Shown piece after piece: positions 26,233 to 35,936 of a DNA stretch of 64,000 nucleotides. The DNA comes from Sediminibacterium soli (GTDB taxonomy: Bacteria > Bacteroidota > Bacteroidia > Chitinophagales > Chitinophagaceae). A model generated the notes under the pieces. That model saw only the letters and a program-made list of their open reading frames with translations, did no database searches and was not told the origin of the DNA. How positions within the stretch are numbered: the stretch's first letter is position 1; each line of letters starts with the position of its first letter. The position numbers were made by a program, and so were the translations under genes. Location of the stretch: positions 620,001 to 684,000 of the forward strand of contig NZ_JAACJR010000006.1 of the NCBI RefSeq assembly GCF_009939225.1, written 5' to 3'.

Positions 26233-27743
26233 TTGGTGCTGCCTCCCAGGCCAAGTGCGCCCAATAAACTCCTTGTCAGTACGGAAGCGGCCGTGCGGCC
26301 TGCCTGGCGTACGATCGGATTATCGAAGAAACTTTCTTCCCTGGCAGCTTTTGCTGCAGGCCTGGTTTCTTCCTGGCTGCGTTCCTTTGCCTCCTGCAGT
26401 TTCGCGGTCAGTATCTCATATGCGCTTTTGCTATCGATCTCCCTGTCGTATTTGGCTGATAGTTTACTATGCGAAACGATTGCGTTGATCTCCGCATCGG
26501 ATAAGACATCCATACGGCTTCTGGGACATGCCAGCAGGGTATGCACCAGTGGCGTGGGAATTCCCTTTTCATTCAGTAAAGTCACCAGTGCTTCGCCGAT
26601 ACCGAGCTGTGTCAACAGCTCATCGGTGTCATAAAATTTTGTCTCGGGAAAATTCTCCGCAGCCTGTTTGATCGTTTTCCTGTCGGCCGCGGTAAATGCA
26701 CGCAACGCATGCTGAATCTTCATACCGAGCTGGCTCAGGATCGGCGCCGGTATATCCTGCGGGTTCTGCGTACAGAAAAAGATACCGATGCCTTTCGACC
26801 TGATCAGTTTGATCACCGTTTCCAGCTGGTCGAGCAGCGCATCCGTTGCCTCGCTGAATACAAGATGGGCCTCATCGATGAACATCACCAGCTTGGGTTT
26901 GTCCAGATCGCCTTCTTCGGGACAGCTGGCATACAATTCTGCCAGCAGTTGCAGCATAAAGGTTGAAAACAGTTTGGGACGGTTCTGCATATCGGTCACA
27001 CGCAGTATGTTGACCATGCCGCGCCCCTCGTCGTTGATACGCATCAGATCGGCCACTTCAAAACTCGGTTCGCCGAAAAAGATATCGGCGCCCTGCTGCT
27101 GCAGTTCCACCACTTTGCGCAGGATGGTGCCTGTTGAGGTGGTCGATATCTTTCCGTAATCTTTTTCCAGTTCCTTTTTCCCCTCGTTGCCTATGTACTG
27201 CAATACCTTGGTAAAATCTTTCAGGTTCAGCAGCGGCATCTGGTGGTCGTCGCAGTATTTGAATATCATCGATACCAGACCTGCCTGCGTATCGTTCAGC
27301 CCCAGTATTTTGCTGAGCAGTATCGGGCCGAACTCGCTCACCGTTGCGCGAAGCCTGGCGCCTTTTTCATCGCTCAGTGTCAGTAATTCGGCCGGGAAAG
27401 CCTGTGGCTGGTAGGTGATCTCCAGTTTGGTGCAGCGGTCCTGTATCTTATCATTGCTGCCTCCTGCCGCGGCAATACCGCTCAGGTCTCCCTTGATATC
27501 CATCAGCAGCACCGGTATGCTGTTATCGCTCAAATACTCGCTGATCATTTGCAGGGTTTTGGTTTTACCCGTACCCGTTGCACCCGCGATCAGGCCGTGC
27601 CGGTTCATGGTCTTAAGCGGCAGGTGCACGTCTGCGCCCGCTACCACCTCGCCGTTCAACATCCCCCGTCCTATTTTAACCGATTCGCCTTTACAGGTAT
27701 ACCCTTCCGAAATCGCCTGCTGAAAATGCTGTTGGTCTGCCAT
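26205..27743 (-). CDS. HerA-like ATPase (DUF853 family)
   Basis: 512 aa. RecA/HerA-type ATPase: Walker A AGATGTGKTKTLQM near residue 56, Walker B LVMFIDEAHLVFSEA near 290, and the DUF853 opening KIGRGMLNGEVVAGADVHLPL. The C-terminal ~100 residues are charged and end in a basic KRSRSKSLW tail. DUF853 proteins are stand-alone relatives of HerA/VirB4; their role is unknown. No NurA nuclease or other defence partner is adjacent. A TAATTTG box lies upstream of the ATG. Confidence 0.88.
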   Translation of the reverse strand: MADQQHFQQAISEGYTCKGESVKIGRGMLNGEVVAGADVHLPLKTMNRHGLIAGATGTGKTKTLQMISEYLSDNSIPVLLMDIKGDLSGIAAAGGSNDKIQDRCTKLEITYQPQAFPAELLTLSDEKGARLRATVSEFGPILLSKILGLNDTQAGLVSMIFKYCDDHQMPLLNLKDFTKVLQYIGNEGKKELEKDYGKISTTSTGTILRKVVELQQQGADIFFGEPSFEVADLMRINDEGRGMVNILRVTDMQNRPKLFSTFMLQLLAELYASCPEEGDLDKPKLVMFIDEAHLVFSEATDALLDQLETVIKLIRSKGIGIFFCTQNPQDIPAPILSQLGMKIQHALRAFTAADRKTIKQAAENFPETKFYDTDELLTQLGIGEALVTLLNEKGIPTPLVHTLLACPRSRMDVLSDAEINAIVSHSKLSAKYDREIDSKSAYEILTAKLQEAKERSQEETRPAAKAAREESFFDNPIVRQAGRTAASVLTRSLLGALGLGGSTKRSRSKSLW

Positions 27744-27802
27744 AGTTGATTGGTTTCGTACAACAAATTACAAAAACCTTCGGAGCGGCGATAACGGGGC
27801 GC

Positions 27803-27828
27803 AAAAAAAAACCCGGACAAAGTCCGGG
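27803..27828 (-). terminator. Intrinsic terminator after the hypothetical gene at 27865
   Basis: On the minus strand, stem CCCGGAC-ttt-GTCCGGG followed by nine T. Lies 37 bases past the stop of the leftward gene. Confidence 0.85.
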
Positions 27829-27864
27829 CATCATTCATCACTGTTTACGGTTTGCTACGGTGCG

Positions 27865-28380
27865 TTACATCGGCACCACTTCCGCACTCGCATTTACGCG
27901 GTTGGAATGCACCACACCGTTCATATCGATGGTACGAACAATGTACTGCGTCTGGTAGTTGGAACCGATGGTTTCGGTGATATCGTATACACCGCTGTGT
28001 TTGCTCAGCACTGCGTCCACCACACTCTGCGGAACAGCATTGTTAAGAACGGGCAGCGATATCGGATAGCTTTCACCACGGGGAGCATAGTAACCCAGGG
28101 TATACCAGGGACCATTGTCATAGTAAGTAACCCGGTACCAGTCGTCATCCACTTTATACCACATAGTACGCGTTGCCGCGGGATAGGTTACCCTGAAGGC
28201 ACGGTCTGCATACATTGGCACTACCACGGTGGTTGTAACCGGGGCCACATATACGGTTGAATCCGGTGCGGTGGTATAAATGGTGGTAGTGGTGCTGACG
28301 GGTGTGGGGGTTGGCTCCTGTGCCATGGATTTGATTCCTGCGCCTGCAAGTAAGAGCAGGCCTAAGATGATCTTTTTCAT
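27865..28380 (-). CDS. Exported hypothetical protein
   Basis: 171 aa. Signal peptide (GIKSMAQ), a Thr/Val/Pro-rich low-complexity stretch (about residues 22-55), then a soluble domain with VTYPAATRTMWYKVDDDWYRVTYYDNG-like beta strands and a VVDAVLSKHSGVYDITETIG segment followed by YIVRTIDMNGVVH, reminiscent of PepSY-like beta folds. The family is not assigned with confidence. A strong terminator follows. Confidence 0.65.
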   Translation of the reverse strand: MKKIILGLLLLAGAGIKSMAQEPTPTPVSTTTTIYTTAPDSTVYVAPVTTTVVVPMYADRAFRVTYPAATRTMWYKVDDDWYRVTYYDNGPWYTLGYYAPRGESYPISLPVLNNAVPQSVVDAVLSKHSGVYDITETIGSNYQTQYIVRTIDMNGVVHSNRVNASAEVVPM

Positions 28381-28679
28381 AATTCCTGTTTTTAGTAAAA
28401 AATTTTACAGCCATACCGATAGGAAAATTATGCCAGCAGGCATCGCCGGCTCCCGGTCTGTCAGACAGGCCATTTGAAGAAATTATTTCGCATAAAAAGC
28501 CATCCCCACTGCCGAAATGTAGAGCGGAATGCGCAGGTGGGGAACAGAAACCACAGCAGTTATCGGCGTGGCGGAAGACCGGTAACCCGGCGACGCGATC
28601 ATCCCTTGCAATTGTCGGTATCGCCCCTTTTCATACCGGATAATGCTGGCTACTTTTACTTTATCAAAAAACAACCACT
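28381..28679. other. Intergenic region with a hairpin
   Basis: 299 bases between divergent genes. TCCCCACTGC (28503-28512) can pair with GCAGGTGGGGA (28533-28543) with one bulge. A minus-strand frame (28483-28674, 63 codons) is open but has no recognisable motif and no clear start signal. Confidence 0.4.
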
Positions 28680-29102
28680 ATGGAACAGAAAACAAAAGTT
28701 ACGGTCACAGCCACCGTTCATGCACCAGTAGAAAAAGTATGGCAGTCATGGAACAATCCCGACGAGATCGTGCAATGGAATGCAGCTTCTCCCGACTGGC
28801 ATTCGCCCCGCGCTGCGGTTGACCTGCGTACCGGCGGCACATTCAATATCCGCATGGAAGCAAAAGACGGCAGTATGGGCTTCGATTTCGGCGGGGTATA
28901 CGATGTGGTTGACGAACACCGGCAGATCGATTATACCATGGGCGATGGCCGCAGGGTTTGGGTAAATTTTGCAGCCGGCCAGGATGGCACCACCCATATC
29001 ACCGAAACATTCGAAGCCGAAGACCAGCACCCCGTAGATTTCCAGCAAAGCGGATGGCAGTCGATCATGGACTCGTTCAGGAAATACGTTGAAAGTAAGT
29101 AG
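28680..29102 (+). CDS. SRPBCC (AHSA1-like) domain protein
   Basis: 140 aa START/Bet v1-like fold of the AHSA1 type: VTATVHAPVEKVWQSWNNPDEIVQW opening, ASPDWHSPRAAVDLRTGGTF, and TETFEAEDQHPVDFQQSGWQSIMDSFRKYVE closing helix. These proteins bind hydrophobic ligands in a cavity; some resemble the Hsp90 activator Aha1. The ligand is unknown. A repeat-rich gap follows. Confidence 0.85.
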   Translation: MEQKTKVTVTATVHAPVEKVWQSWNNPDEIVQWNAASPDWHSPRAAVDLRTGGTFNIRMEAKDGSMGFDFGGVYDVVDEHRQIDYTMGDGRRVWVNFAAGQDGTTHITETFEAEDQHPVDFQQSGWQSIMDSFRKYVESK

Positions 29103-29110
29103 TCGGGGAA

Positions 29111-29241
29111 GAATTAGTGGATTATGGATTAACGGATTACGGATTATGAATTGATGAGTAATCATCAATCGGCAATCGGCAGTGGCAGTGGCATTCGCCA
29201 GTCCCTAATACGCAAATCCGTTAATCCGCCAATCCGCTGAT
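29111..29241. repeat. Intergenic mirror repeat, 'ggattaacggatt' words
   Basis: GGATTAACGGATT (29126-29138) pairs perfectly with 29215-29227, with further complementary ggatta/taatcc words on both sides. The centre carries ggcaatcggca words of the other type. Lies between two rightward genes. Confidence 0.8.
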
Positions 29242-29345
29242 CCTTTTTACCGAACCCCCGCCCCGCTGACCGAATAGCGCGGCAAAAACATCGGTGGCAT
29301 TTGAGCAGACTACTTAACATTGCAGTTTACTCAACCTTCTCAACT

Positions 29346-31406
29346 ATGATCCTACAACGTTCCCGTGTATACCTGGCCATTGCATTGGCTGCCGGTATTG
29401 CATCTGTGCATGCACAGAACACGCCACCTGCCAATGCGCCGCGCCGTGGCTTCGGCACCGAGCAGGCCGATCCGAATGCGCCTGCCACCAAGTACAGTTA
29501 TTACGATGCATTCGCGCCTTTCTTTTACACCAAGAACGGCTCTGAATACCGGGCTGCTACGGGCGAGCCCGGGCCACGCTACTGGCAGAACCGGGCCGAC
29601 TACGAACTCGCCGTAAAACTCAACGACGAAACCAACGAGATCGCCGGCACCGAAACACTTACCTATACAAACAACAGTCCGCAGAAAATGGGCTTTGTCT
29701 GGATGCAGCTTGACCAGAACCTGTTTAAACCCGATTCGCGCGGCAGCCTGATCGTTCCCACCACCGGCAGCCGCAATGCCGGTCACGGGCAGGTGTTTGA
29801 CGCGGGTTTTACAATCAAATCGGTAAAACTGCTGGGCGGAGCCAATAATGCAGCGGCAACAGATGTAAAGTTCCTGATCGAAGACACGCGTATGCAGGTG
29901 TTCCTTCCCAAAGAACTCAATGCGAACGGCGGTGTGCTGAAACTGAAAATTGAATTTTCGTTTACCTCACCCGAGTATGGTTCCGACAGGATGGGCATCC
30001 TGAAAACAAAGAACGGAAAGGTATTCACCGTTGCGCAGTGGTATCCGCGTATGTGCGTGTTCGACGATGTGCTGGGCTGGAACACCCTGCCCTATACCGG
30101 CCCCGGGGAATTTTACCTCGAGTACGGCGATTTCGATATCAAGATCACGGCACAGGCAAAGGACATCGTGGTGTGTTCCGGCGAACTGCTGAATCCGCAG
30201 GAAGTGTATACCGCCGATCAGTTGAAACGCTGGGCTGCCGCTGAAAAAAGCGAAAAAACAGTGATCATCCGGTCAAAGGACGAAGTGACGGATCCCGCAT
30301 CACGCCCTTCGGGCAAACCGGAACTGACCTGGCATTTCCGGATCAAAAATGCCCGCGATGCTTCCTGGGCCGCCTCGCCCGCATTTGTTATCGACGCGGC
30401 GAAAATGGTATTGCCCAGCGGCAAAAAATCGACTGCCATCTCTGCCTATCCCGTAGAGAGCGATACCGCCAGCAATGGCTGGAGAAGGTCTACCGAATTC
30501 GTCAAGGAATCCATCGAATTCAATTCCGGCAAATGGTTTGAATATCCCTACCCCGCCGCTACAGCGGTTGCAGGCGCACCCGGCGGCATGGAATACCCCG
30601 GCATCGTGTTCTGCGGCGCACGCGCCAGCGGCCGCGGTTTATGGGGTGTGCACGATCATGAGTTCGGTCATACCTGGTTTCCGATGATCGTTGGGTCGAA
30701 TGAAAGACTGTATGGCTGGATGGATGAGGGTTTCAATACTTTCATCAATACACTTTCCACCAACGATTTCAATAAGGGCGAGTTCAGGTCTGCCCGCCGG
30801 GCGGATATGCACCAGCTGGCCGCCCTTGTTTATACCGTTCCAACGCTGGAACCGGTACTGAGCAATGGCCCGGATAACCTCAAGGAAAGAAACAACGGCA
30901 CTTTGCTGTACAGCAAACCCAGTCTGGGACTGGTTATGCTGCGCGAACAGATACTCGGGCCCGAGCGTTTTGATTTCGCTTTTAAGACCTATATCAACCG
31001 CTGGGCGTTCAAACATCCCACACCCGATGATTTTTTCCGCACCATCGAAAACGCCGCGGGCGAAAGCCTGCAGTGGTTCTGGCGCGGCTGGTTTGTGAAT
31101 AACTGGCGGCTGGATGTGGGCGTACGCGGGGTGCGGTATGCAGACAGCACCGATTATTCAAAGGGCGCATTCATTACGCTCGATAACCTGGAAAAAATGG
31201 CGATGCCCGTTATACTGGAGATCAAAACAAAAAGCGGCAAGACCAGCCGGGTGAAACTGCCGGTTGAGATATGGGAACGCAATACAGGCTGGACCTTCAA
31301 ATATCCTTCCAGCGAGGAGATCGAATCTGTAACTTATGATCCAGACCGCGTGTTTCCGGATCATAACAACAGCAATGATGTGTGGACTGCTGCCAAAACC
31401 AAATAA
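29346..31406 (+). CDS. Exported M1 family zinc metallopeptidase
   Basis: 686 aa. Signal peptide (ends VHAQ) after the ATG at 29346, which I prefer to an in-frame TTG at 29301. Gluzincin motif HEFGHTWF near residue 439 with the third zinc ligand in [11 protein letters not shown] about 20 residues later; [10 protein letters not shown] upstream is the substrate-recognition loop equivalent to GxMEN. An N-terminal beta-domain precedes the catalytic part. Likely periplasmic aminopeptidase. Confidence 0.92.
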   Translation: MILQRSRVYLAIALAAGIASVHAQNTPPANAPRRGFGTEQADPNAPATKYSYYDAFAPFFYTKNGSEYRAATGEPGPRYWQNRADYELAVKLNDETNEIAGTETLTYTNNSPQKMGFVWMQLDQNLFKPDSRGSLIVPTTGSRNAGHGQVFDAGFTIKSVKLLGGANNAAATDVKFLIEDTRMQVFLPKELNANGGVLKLKIEFSFTSPEYGSDRMGILKTKNGKVFTVAQWYPRMCVFDDVLGWNTLPYTGPGEFYLEYGDFDIKITAQAKDIVVCSGELLNPQEVYTADQLKRWAAAEKSEKTVIIRSKDEVTDPASRPSGKPELTWHFRIKNARDASWAASPAFVIDAAKMVLPSGKKSTAISAYPVESDTASNGWRRSTEFVKESIEFNSGKWFEYPYPAATAVAGAPGGMEYPGIVFCGARASGRGLWGVHDHEFGHTWFPMIVGSNERLYGWMDEGFNTFINTLSTNDFNKGEFRSARRADMHQLAALVYTVPTLEPVLSNGPDNLKERNNGTLLYSKPSLGLVMLREQILGPERFDFAFKTYINRWAFKHPTPDDFFRTIENAAGESLQWFWRGWFVNNWRLDVGVRGVRYADSTDYSKGAFITLDNLEKMAMPVILEIKTKSGKTSRVKLPVEIWERNTGWTFKYPSSEEIESVTYDPDRVFPDHNNSNDVWTAAKTK

Positions 31407-31502
31407 CTGCTGGCTATTGATAAATCCTGAAATCGGGGAATGGGAAATGGAACTATCGCAACAGCCATTTCAGCATTGCCCGGTTCACAAATACAATCCG
31501 CC

Positions 31503-31877
31503 ATGTCAAACAGCATCGATAACTACATTGCTCCGTTTCCGGAAGACACAAGGGAACGCCTGCAGAAATTCCGCGAAACGATAGCGAAGGCCGCGCCGGG
31601 TGCGGAAGAAACCATCGGCTATGGCATCCCCACTTTTGTGTTGGCGGGTAACCTGGTTCATTTTGCAGGTTATAAAAACCATATCGGTTTCTATCCCGCC
31701 TCCTCTGCCATCCGGGAATTTGCCGATGAACTCGCTGTTTACAAAACGGCCAAAGGATCCATTCAATTCCCGCTCGATCAGAAAATGCCCTGGGCGCTGA
31801 TCACCAGGATGGTCAAATTCCGGGTAAAAGAAAACCTCGCCAAAGCGAGGGCTAAAGCCGGGGGGCGAAAAAAATAG
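31503..31877 (+). CDS. DUF1801 protein (iron chaperone/YdhG-like)
   Basis: 124 aa. Family features: IDNYIAPFPEDTRERLQKFRETI helix, ETIGYGIPTFVLAGNLVHFAGYKNHIGFYP and a basic C-terminal tail (KARAKAGGRKK). Similar proteins resemble frataxin-like or DNA/protein-binding DUF1801 folds; no activity is established. Start at 31503 removes an unconserved extension. Confidence 0.82.
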   Translation: MSNSIDNYIAPFPEDTRERLQKFRETIAKAAPGAEETIGYGIPTFVLAGNLVHFAGYKNHIGFYPASSAIREFADELAVYKTAKGSIQFPLDQKMPWALITRMVKFRVKENLAKARAKAGGRKK

Positions 31878-31934
31878 CGGGTGGGCATGCCTTTGCTTTC
31901 TGTTCAATGGCTGCACTGTTACATTGCTACATGG

Positions 31935-31988
31935 TTACATGGCTATTACTGTTAAACGATAAACAATTTAACAGTAATAGCCATGTAA
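31935..31988. repeat. Intergenic mirror repeat with 22-bp perfect arms
   Basis: Arms 31935-31956 and 31967-31988 are perfect 22-mers (ttacatggctattactg type) around a 10-base centre, between the convergent DUF1801 and M28 genes. The left side also carries atggct/acatggt words. Confidence 0.9.
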
Positions 31989-32003
31989 CAATTCACTCCC
32001 ATT

Positions 32004-33647
32004 CTATTTCCGCTTCGCCTTAAATTCCGAACCCTCTTTCCATTTCGGCCATTCCCTGTCAAAAACGATCCTCCTGCCTACGCGGAACAGCAGTTCAAGA
32101 TCCTGCATGGCGCCATCCAGGTTCCACCGTGCCGGATCGTATTCGTCCTTGGGCTGGTGGTATAAATGATCTGTATAAAATGCATGGAACGCCTCCCCTG
32201 CCGCTTTTCCTTTCTCTGCATCGTCTACACCGCTTTCGGTGGTCAATGCAGGCACACCCGCTTTGGCAAAATTGAAATGATCGGAACGGAAATAACTTCC
32301 TGCCTCGGGATGCGCTTCGGGCGCTATATACCTTCCTTGCTTTTTCGCTTCCTCCGCCAGGTAGTCTTCCAGGTCTGACTGACCCGAGCCTACGATCTGA
32401 AAATCCCTGGTCTTACCCATATTGTTGATCACATCGATATTGATATTGGCAAGCGTTTTTTCAACCGGGTATACCGGGTACGCCGAATAATATTGGGAAC
32501 CCAGCAGCCCCTGTTCCTCACCTGTTACAGCCAGGAACACCACGGTGCGTTCGGGTTTTGTCTTCATCGATTTGAAAGCCCTTGCCATCTGCAGCAGGGC
32601 AGCTGTGCCGCTGGCATTATCCAGGGCACCGTTGTAAATGCTGTCGCCCATCGCATCCGGTTTGCCGATCCCGAAATGATCCCAGTGCGCGGTGTATATA
32701 AGGTATTCATCCGGGTACTTACTGCCGGTGATCCTGCCGATCACATTTTTCGAATTCTTGAAATCGGCTTTCACTTTCATGGAGGTACTGACTGCGGTCT
32801 TCAGCGGAACGGCCCTGAACCCTTTTTCATTGGCTTTTGTGAGCATAGCCGTATCCTGACCCGAGGCGGTGATGATTTTTCTGGCTGCCGCTTCCGTGAT
32901 CCATCCTTCAACAGCACAGCGATATTCGTTGCTGCCACGCGTATCGAGGTGCAGCTGCGATTTGCCCCAGGAATTCTGTACCACCGAAAAAGGATAGGAA
33001 GCCGATACAGTGTTGTGTATCACCAGGCAGCCTTTGGCGCCCTGTCTTGCCGCTTCTTCGAATTTATAGGTCCAGCGGCCATAATACGTCATCGCCTTCC
33101 CTTTGAACAGCGCCGAATCACCGATGCCGCGGTGACCGGGATCGTTTACCAGCACCATCACCACTTTGTTCTTTACATCGATCCCTGCATAATCGTTCCA
33201 GCCGTATTCGGGTGCCACCACACCGTATCCCGCAAAAACCACCTCGTTTGCATCCAGCGAAACCTGGGGATCGGTATTCTCCGTCCATATCACATAATCG
33301 TCTGTTTTCTTCAGGTCAAAGCCTGTTTTCTGCGCCTGCACTTTCATAACCGGCGATAATTCCGGCGATATTTCCACCATGGGCACGTCCTGGAAATAGC
33401 TGCCGCCATTACCGGCTTCCAGGCCAATGGATGCGAATTGCTTTTGCAGGTAGTCAACCGTAACCGCTTCTCCTGCGCTGAAAGGTCTTCTTCCCTGGAA
33501 AGAATCGGAAGCCAGTATTTTGATCTCGGCAACCAGGCTGTCTTTGTTCAGACCCGATACGCCGTCGTTATCGTCAACCGATGAGGTGGAAGATTTGCAG
33601 GCCGCGATAAGGACCAGCGAAGCAACCAGCCAATGTTTTGTTTTCAT
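32004..33647 (-). CDS. Exported M28 family zinc peptidase with PA domain
   Basis: 547 aa lipoprotein-like: the N-terminus LVASLVLIAACKSSTS has a lipobox. Peptidase M28 ligands: TAHWDHFGIG (His, Asp) near residue 320, DNASGTAALL near 342, TGEEQGLLGSQ near 376 and SDHFNFAKAGVPAL near 466. A PA-type insert (GAKGCLVIHNT near 203) lies between the two halves. Probably an aminopeptidase of the cell envelope. Confidence 0.92.
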   Translation of the reverse strand: MKTKHWLVASLVLIAACKSSTSSVDDNDGVSGLNKDSLVAEIKILASDSFQGRRPFSAGEAVTVDYLQKQFASIGLEAGNGGSYFQDVPMVEISPELSPVMKVQAQKTGFDLKKTDDYVIWTENTDPQVSLDANEVVFAGYGVVAPEYGWNDYAGIDVKNKVVMVLVNDPGHRGIGDSALFKGKAMTYYGRWTYKFEEAARQGAKGCLVIHNTVSASYPFSVVQNSWGKSQLHLDTRGSNEYRCAVEGWITEAAARKIITASGQDTAMLTKANEKGFRAVPLKTAVSTSMKVKADFKNSKNVIGRITGSKYPDEYLIYTAHWDHFGIGKPDAMGDSIYNGALDNASGTAALLQMARAFKSMKTKPERTVVFLAVTGEEQGLLGSQYYSAYPVYPVEKTLANINIDVINNMGKTRDFQIVGSGQSDLEDYLAEEAKKQGRYIAPEAHPEAGSYFRSDHFNFAKAGVPALTTESGVDDAEKGKAAGEAFHAFYTDHLYHQPKDEYDPARWNLDGAMQDLELLFRVGRRIVFDREWPKWKEGSEFKAKRK

Positions 33648-33676
33648 AGGGAATGATTAAATAACGGTGAAAGAAA

Positions 33677-34489
33677 TTACATGTATTTCTTCTGTAAGTT
33701 ATACAATACGCTTTTATCCGCCTCATTGATGCGCCGGGTGGTGTCCTGCATAAAATGACGTTTGAAGGCGCGGATGGCCGCTGTGGTGTCTTTCACATCA
33801 TAGCCTACCATGCGCAACGCCTGTATATGGTTGAAACCCGCGGGCACAGAATCGCGGGTATCATCGAACCAGAGACCGAACCCCTTATCGGCCAGTTTTT
33901 TCCAGGGAAAATAAACATTGGGATCGACTTTTCTTGCAGGCGCAATATCACTGTGACCGATAAAGTTGGCCGCGGAGATGGCGTACTCGCTTTTTAATCT
34001 GCCCAGCAGGCTGAGCAGGCTGTTGATCTGCAGGCTGTCGAATGACTGAAACCCGTTGTTATCGAGTTCAATGCCGATCGAGGAAGAGTTTACATCGATC
34101 AGGTTTCCCCAGCGGCTTACCCCGGCATGCGCGGCCCGCAGGTAATCGTTCAGCATATGGTGCACCGTTCCGTCTTTGCAGATCACATAATGCGCGCTCA
34201 CGGCCGACCGGGGCGTGGTAAACGTGGTCAGGGTTTCGGGACAGGAATGCTGCGCTGTATGGTGGATGATCACAAAACTCGGTTTGCGCAGGTTAAAATT
34301 GGTGGTGCCCACCCAGTAAGCAGGTTGTTTGATCGTATCGTTGACAGGGTCAACCGGCTGTCCCAGCAACTGTCTGGTCAGTGACTTCGACCGTTCGCGG
34401 TACATTTTATTGGTACTGCCATAAGGTTTCGGGCTGCAGGCATATATCACCAGAACGATGGCCGCAAATACGATGGTTTTTTGTTTCAT
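33677..34489 (-). CDS. N-acetylmuramoyl-L-alanine amidase, Amidase_2 type
   Basis: 270 aa lipoprotein-like (VLVIYACSPK lipobox). Zinc ligands of the PGRP/amidase_2 fold: FVIIHHTAQHS, AAHAGVSRWG, and GHSDIAPARKVDPNVYFPWKKL, where the His and Asp sit in the expected order. Cleaves the lactyl-amide bond between MurNAc and the stem peptide; turnover or recycling role. Start at 34489 follows the lipobox; a longer in-frame start would overlap the divergent HD gene's upstream region. It follows the M28 gene's start by 30 bases. Confidence 0.9.
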   Translation of the reverse strand: MKQKTIVFAAIVLVIYACSPKPYGSTNKMYRERSKSLTRQLLGQPVDPVNDTIKQPAYWVGTTNFNLRKPSFVIIHHTAQHSCPETLTTFTTPRSAVSAHYVICKDGTVHHMLNDYLRAAHAGVSRWGNLIDVNSSSIGIELDNNGFQSFDSLQINSLLSLLGRLKSEYAISAANFIGHSDIAPARKVDPNVYFPWKKLADKGFGLWFDDTRDSVPAGFNHIQALRMVGYDVKDTTAAIRAFKRHFMQDTTRRINEADKSVLYNLQKKYM

Positions 34490-34640
34490 ACCGGTTGTTT
34501 TTTTTATAGCGCCGGTGGGGCAAGTGATAAAGGGTGTAAAATACAAAGAGTCGGCTATTCCGTTTTCAATACAGTTTATCAGCGGTATGTATTTCGAGGC
34601 TCCCGATTCCCCACCCCGTCCGCCATGTCAGCCCAGCGCC

Positions 34641-34648
34641 TATCTTTG
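34641..34648 (+). promoter_or_regulatory. -7 promoter box TATCTTTG of the HD-domain gene
   Basis: Exact TAnnTTTG; its position inside the longer open frame argues that translation starts at 34664, not at the ATG at 34625. Confidence 0.6.
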
Positions 34649-34663
34649 GAGAAACCGGTGAAT

Positions 34664-35281
34664 ATGTCGTTACAATTAGGAAGATCTGTTTTTGGCGACC
34701 CGTTACATACAGGCAATACCTTAACCAGGGAGGAGGCGATGCAGCTGTTTGATGAATGGGTACTGAACCCGCGCCTCAAACTGCATATGCTGCAGGTGGC
34801 CGCGCTTATGAAAGCATGGGCTTTGGAAAAAGAGGGGCTGAACGAGTCCGGCAGCTGGCACTGGGAAATGGCCGGTCTGCTGCATGATGCCGACTGGGAT
34901 CAATGGCCCGAACTGCATTGCAAAAAAATCATCGAAGAACTGGAAAAACGGAAGGTGGATCCCGAGATCATCCATGCCATCGCATCGCATGGGCACCTGC
35001 ATTTTGGGGTGATACCGGAGACAAAAATGGACAAGATGCTGTATGCTTTCGATGAACTGTCGGGGCTGATCCATGCCTATTCGCTTATGCGGCCCGGGGG
35101 GTATGCCGGCATGGACCTTACAGGCGTGAAAAAACGTCTGAAGGAAAAATCCTTCGCCGCCAATGTATCCCGCGACGATATCAGCGACGCCTGCGAACGG
35201 GCCGGTATCCCGTTAGACGAGCTGGTAGCCTTTATCATCCCGGTACAGGCAGCGGCAGGATCGGGTGTAGGGAACGATTAA
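34664..35281 (+). CDS. HD-domain hydrolase
   Basis: 205 aa HD-superfamily protein. LKLHMLQVAALM supplies the first His, WEMAGLLHDADWD the HD pair, and AIASHGHLHF a later His. This matches the small HDIG-like phosphohydrolases common in Bacteroidota, whose substrate is unknown. Start at 34664 (MSLQLGRS) is set by the promoter box upstream; an ATG at 34625 would lie before it. Confidence 0.82.
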   Translation: MSLQLGRSVFGDPLHTGNTLTREEAMQLFDEWVLNPRLKLHMLQVAALMKAWALEKEGLNESGSWHWEMAGLLHDADWDQWPELHCKKIIEELEKRKVDPEIIHAIASHGHLHFGVIPETKMDKMLYAFDELSGLIHAYSLMRPGGYAGMDLTGVKKRLKEKSFAANVSRDDISDACERAGIPLDELVAFIIPVQAAAGSGVGND

Positions 35282-35347
35282 TTTTTTCACAGGCAACCGT
35301 TCTGCAGCCGGCTGCGTCTTTGGTAAGGTAATACAAACACTAACACT

Positions 35348-35785
35348 ATGGAACGCAGACATTTTATTGAAACCTTATCAGCGCCCGTGCTGGTAGCATG
35401 TGCTGTATGTATGGGAGCCTGCAGCAAAAGCGGCGGTGGCACCAATACCGGCGGCACCAACGGCGGTGGCACCGGCGGTTCGGCCAGTTTTACCGTAGAC
35501 CTTGGCAGTAACCTGCTGGCTGTTGGTTCATCGCTGGTTCAATCGGGTGTGATCATTGTGCGGCTGGCCGCAGGAAACACACCGGCGTCTTTTACCGCCG
35601 TACAGGTGGCCTGCACCCATGAAGGCACTGCGATCAACTACAATGCCTCGCAGAACAAATTTATCTGTCCCAACCACGGCTCCACCTTCTCCACGAATGG
35701 CGCCGTAACACTCGGTCCCGCTGCCGCCAACCTGAAAAGCTACAATATCAGCATCAGCGGAAATACGATGACGATTGCGGGATAA
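35348..35785 (+). CDS. Exported Rieske [2Fe-2S] protein
   Basis: 145 aa. N-terminus with a hydrophobic signal and Cys (GACSKSGG), a Gly/Thr-rich linker (about residues 26-48), then a Rieske fold with both cluster motifs: CTHEGTAI (CxH) near residue 93 and CPNHGSTF (CxxH) near residue 111. The Cys/His pairs ligate the [2Fe-2S] cluster. Attached to the membrane probably by lipidation, and an electron-transfer role follows; partners are not nearby. ERRHFIETL at the start could act as a Tat-like signal (weak). Confidence 0.88.
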   Translation: MERRHFIETLSAPVLVACAVCMGACSKSGGGTNTGGTNGGGTGGSASFTVDLGSNLLAVGSSLVQSGVIIVRLAAGNTPASFTAVQVACTHEGTAINYNASQNKFICPNHGSTFSTNGAVTLGPAAANLKSYNISISGNTMTIAG

Positions 35786-35800
35786 AGAAAAGAGGAAAAG

Positions 35801-35936
35801 GGGAACAGATGAACAAGGAACGGAGGAGCAAGGAATGGCGATCGGATTGAGGAAGAATGGTGGCCGGCTTGTTTCGGCAATTCGATGGCTCTGCTCAACT
35901 GTTCATCTGTTCCCTGCTCGTCTGTTCATCTGTTCC
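35801..35936. repeat. Intergenic mirror repeat, 'gttcatctgttcc' words
   Basis: GGGAACAGATGAAC (35801-35814) pairs perfectly with 35901-35914, and the right arm repeats the word at 35924-35936. The left arm continues as aaggaacggaggagcaagg. Lies between the convergent Rieske and agmatine deiminase genes. Confidence 0.8.

Noticed and set aside
26205-27743. HerA-like ATPase as part of a phage-defence system
   Set aside because: No NurA, Sir2, DUF4297 or other partner gene is adjacent; DUF853 proteins commonly stand alone.
28483-28674. 63-codon minus-strand frame
   Set aside because: No recognisable motif or promoter; contains hairpin sequence.
34625-34663. Upstream ATG (34625) as the HD-domain gene start
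   Set aside because: The -7 box at 34641-34648 lies downstream of this ATG, so the transcript would not include it.
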